This document shows, piece by piece, positions 6,631 through 7,542 of a stretch of DNA of 7,542 nt. Location of the stretch: assembly GCA_937919795.1 (NCBI GenBank), contig CALFOA010000434.1, forward strand, positions 1-7,542. Direction: 5' to 3'. Positions within the stretch are counted from its first letter, which is position 1, and every line of letters starts with the position of its first letter. Both the position numbers and the translations under genes were made by a program. Source of the DNA: an uncultured Neisseria sp. GTDB lineage: Bacteria; Pseudomonadota; Gammaproteobacteria; Burkholderiales; Neisseriaceae. The notes under the pieces were generated by a model that was given only the letters and a program-made list of their open reading frames with translations, was not told the origin of the DNA and searched no databases.

Positions 6631-7542
6631 ATGACCAACAAATTTGCACCGGCAATGATAAGCCCCGTCGAATTCAACAGCAACCTGCTCAAATGCTGGC
6701 GGCGGCTTCAAGCCGGCCGGAAAATAAGCGTCCACCGCAGCATTATCCAAATTACCGATGATGATGTGAAATCGGCCATCTTCCTGTCGCAGCTGATGTA
6801 CTGGCTGCGTGTCGGTACCGAAATCATCAGCAGAGACGGATGGATTTTTAAATCCATCCAAGAAACCGAAATGGAAACAGGACTGACTGTATCGGAACAG
6901 CGTTCGTGCAAAGACCATTTGAAAAAACTGGGCTATATCGAAACCGGCCACTTTGGCCAAGGCAAAAAACTGGCATTCAGAGTGCATCTGGATGCCATCA
7001 GCCGCGCGATTTGCGATCTCTTCGATTTGGAAGACATTACCCAGTTGACACTCGAGGACTGGCGCAAACAGGAGCTGAGCTTTATCCGCGACTACTTCAG
7101 CGATTCGGTGGTCTATCACATGGATTTGGTGCGGCTCACCGGCGACATCTATATCGCCATCATGCTCTCAACCGCACTGTACAACAGTGCGCGGCACGGT
7201 ACGCCCGGCACCCGTTCGTTTACACGCCAACGGTTGTATTACACCGCCACCATGGAGCAATGGAAACAGGATACCTATCTCGGTCGCAAAACACAGGAGC
7301 GCGGTCGTCTGTTTCTGCAAACACACGGACTGTTCAGTGAAGCCCATTATTTCCAAAACAGTCGGATATTTACCCACGTCAACAGCGATGTATTGATGCC
7401 CATGCTGGATCAAAACATCCGGTTGAGCAAAGCTCACCAACCCAAACAAGCGAGAGCCAATCAACCCTCTTTACTGCTTGAAGACAATCGGGATTTGGAA
7501 AGTGTGAAAACGGGCATCTCAGACATGTCAAAAGGAACATCT
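6631..7542 (+). CDS. Second putative tandem winged-helix protein, 3' end outside window
   Basis: The frame is open from ATG 6631 for 304 codons to the last base with no stop, so the protein is incomplete. Its ribosome binding site GGAG (6621-6624) overlaps the TAG of the previous gene, 6 bases before the ATG. Residues about 44-122 look like a winged helix: DVKSAIFLSQLMYWLR, a Trp-containing turn (RDGWIFKSI), recognition segment GLTVSEQRSCKDHLKKLGYI and wing GHFGQGKKLAFRVHL. This resembles the N-terminal domain of phage replication proteins (O or DnaD-like). Residues about 165-255 may form a second one (GDIYIAIMLSTALYNSA to GLFSEAHYFQNSRIF). From about 260 the chain is polar and probably disordered. 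The layout mirrors the preceding 243-aa protein, including DV at the start of helix 1 followed by FLS, suggesting distant duplication. Its function is inferred only from fold-like pattern and operon position. Confidence 0.78.
   Translation, partial: MTNKFAPAMISPVEFNSNLLKCWRRLQAGRKISVHRSIIQITDDDVKSAIFLSQLMYWLRVGTEIISRDGWIFKSIQETEMETGLTVSEQRSCKDHLKKLGYIETGHFGQGKKLAFRVHLDAISRAICDLFDLEDITQLTLEDWRKQELSFIRDYFSDSVVYHMDLVRLTGDIYIAIMLSTALYNSARHGTPGTRSFTRQRLYYTATMEQWKQDTYLGRKTQERGRLFLQTHGLFSEAHYFQNSRIFTHVNSDVLMPMLDQNIRLSKAHQPKQARANQPSLLLEDNRDLESVKTGISDMSKGTS

Noticed and set aside
6577..7119. 180-codon open frame on the minus strand
   Set aside because: It lies opposite the 3' winged-helix gene, has no convincing ribosome binding site or recognisable domain, and overlaps a well-placed operon gene almost fully.
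6906..7340. 144-codon open frame on the plus strand in another frame
   Set aside because: It lies inside the 304-codon frame that follows the operon with a good ribosome binding site. Its product is rich in Arg and His with no domain pattern.

Overview
The window comes from a member of the Neisseriaceae, most likely Neisseria or a close relative. The evidence is perfect 12-mer DNA uptake sequences (DUS) in two dialects, ATGCCGTCTGAA and AGGCCGTCTGAA, and the typical Neisseria terminator made of two DUS in inverted repeat. The left third is core chromosome: the 3' part of ftsK, the division-associated DNA translocase, read rightward and closed by the DUS terminator.

The 275-base gap after ftsK (2383-2657) is the key junction. 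It holds the DUS hairpin terminator, an 18-bp AT-rich palindrome, a dif-like XerC/XerD site at 2540-2567 and the leader of the next operon. By my recollection the dif-like site differs from the gonococcal dif at 3 of 28 positions. From here on the content is not housekeeping. This is the arrangement known for the gonococcal genetic island (GGI), which sits at dif and is integrated and lost through host XerCD. The window therefore most likely spans the ftsK-side boundary of a GGI-like integrative element.

The right two thirds (2658-7542) is a tight co-directional operon. It encodes a ParA ATPase, overlapped by 4 nt by a long ParB-family protein. Then come a 212-aa protein with a possible helix-turn-helix (perhaps DUF2857-like), a 243-aa protein and a second protein of at least 304 aa that runs off the window. 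The last two each look like tandem winged-helix proteins, the fold of plasmid and phage replication initiators. The ParA and ParB sequences resemble those of integrating conjugative elements of the PFGI-1/SPI-7 class, but the dnaB-like helicase gene usually found between them there is absent.

Taken together, the module looks like the maintenance and replication start of a mobile element: partition (ParA/ParB), a possible regulator, and one or two putative initiator-like proteins, anchored at a Xer recombination site. No integrase, transposase, tRNA, CRISPR array or conjugation gene is visible here. The functions of the last three genes are inferred from fold-like patterns only.
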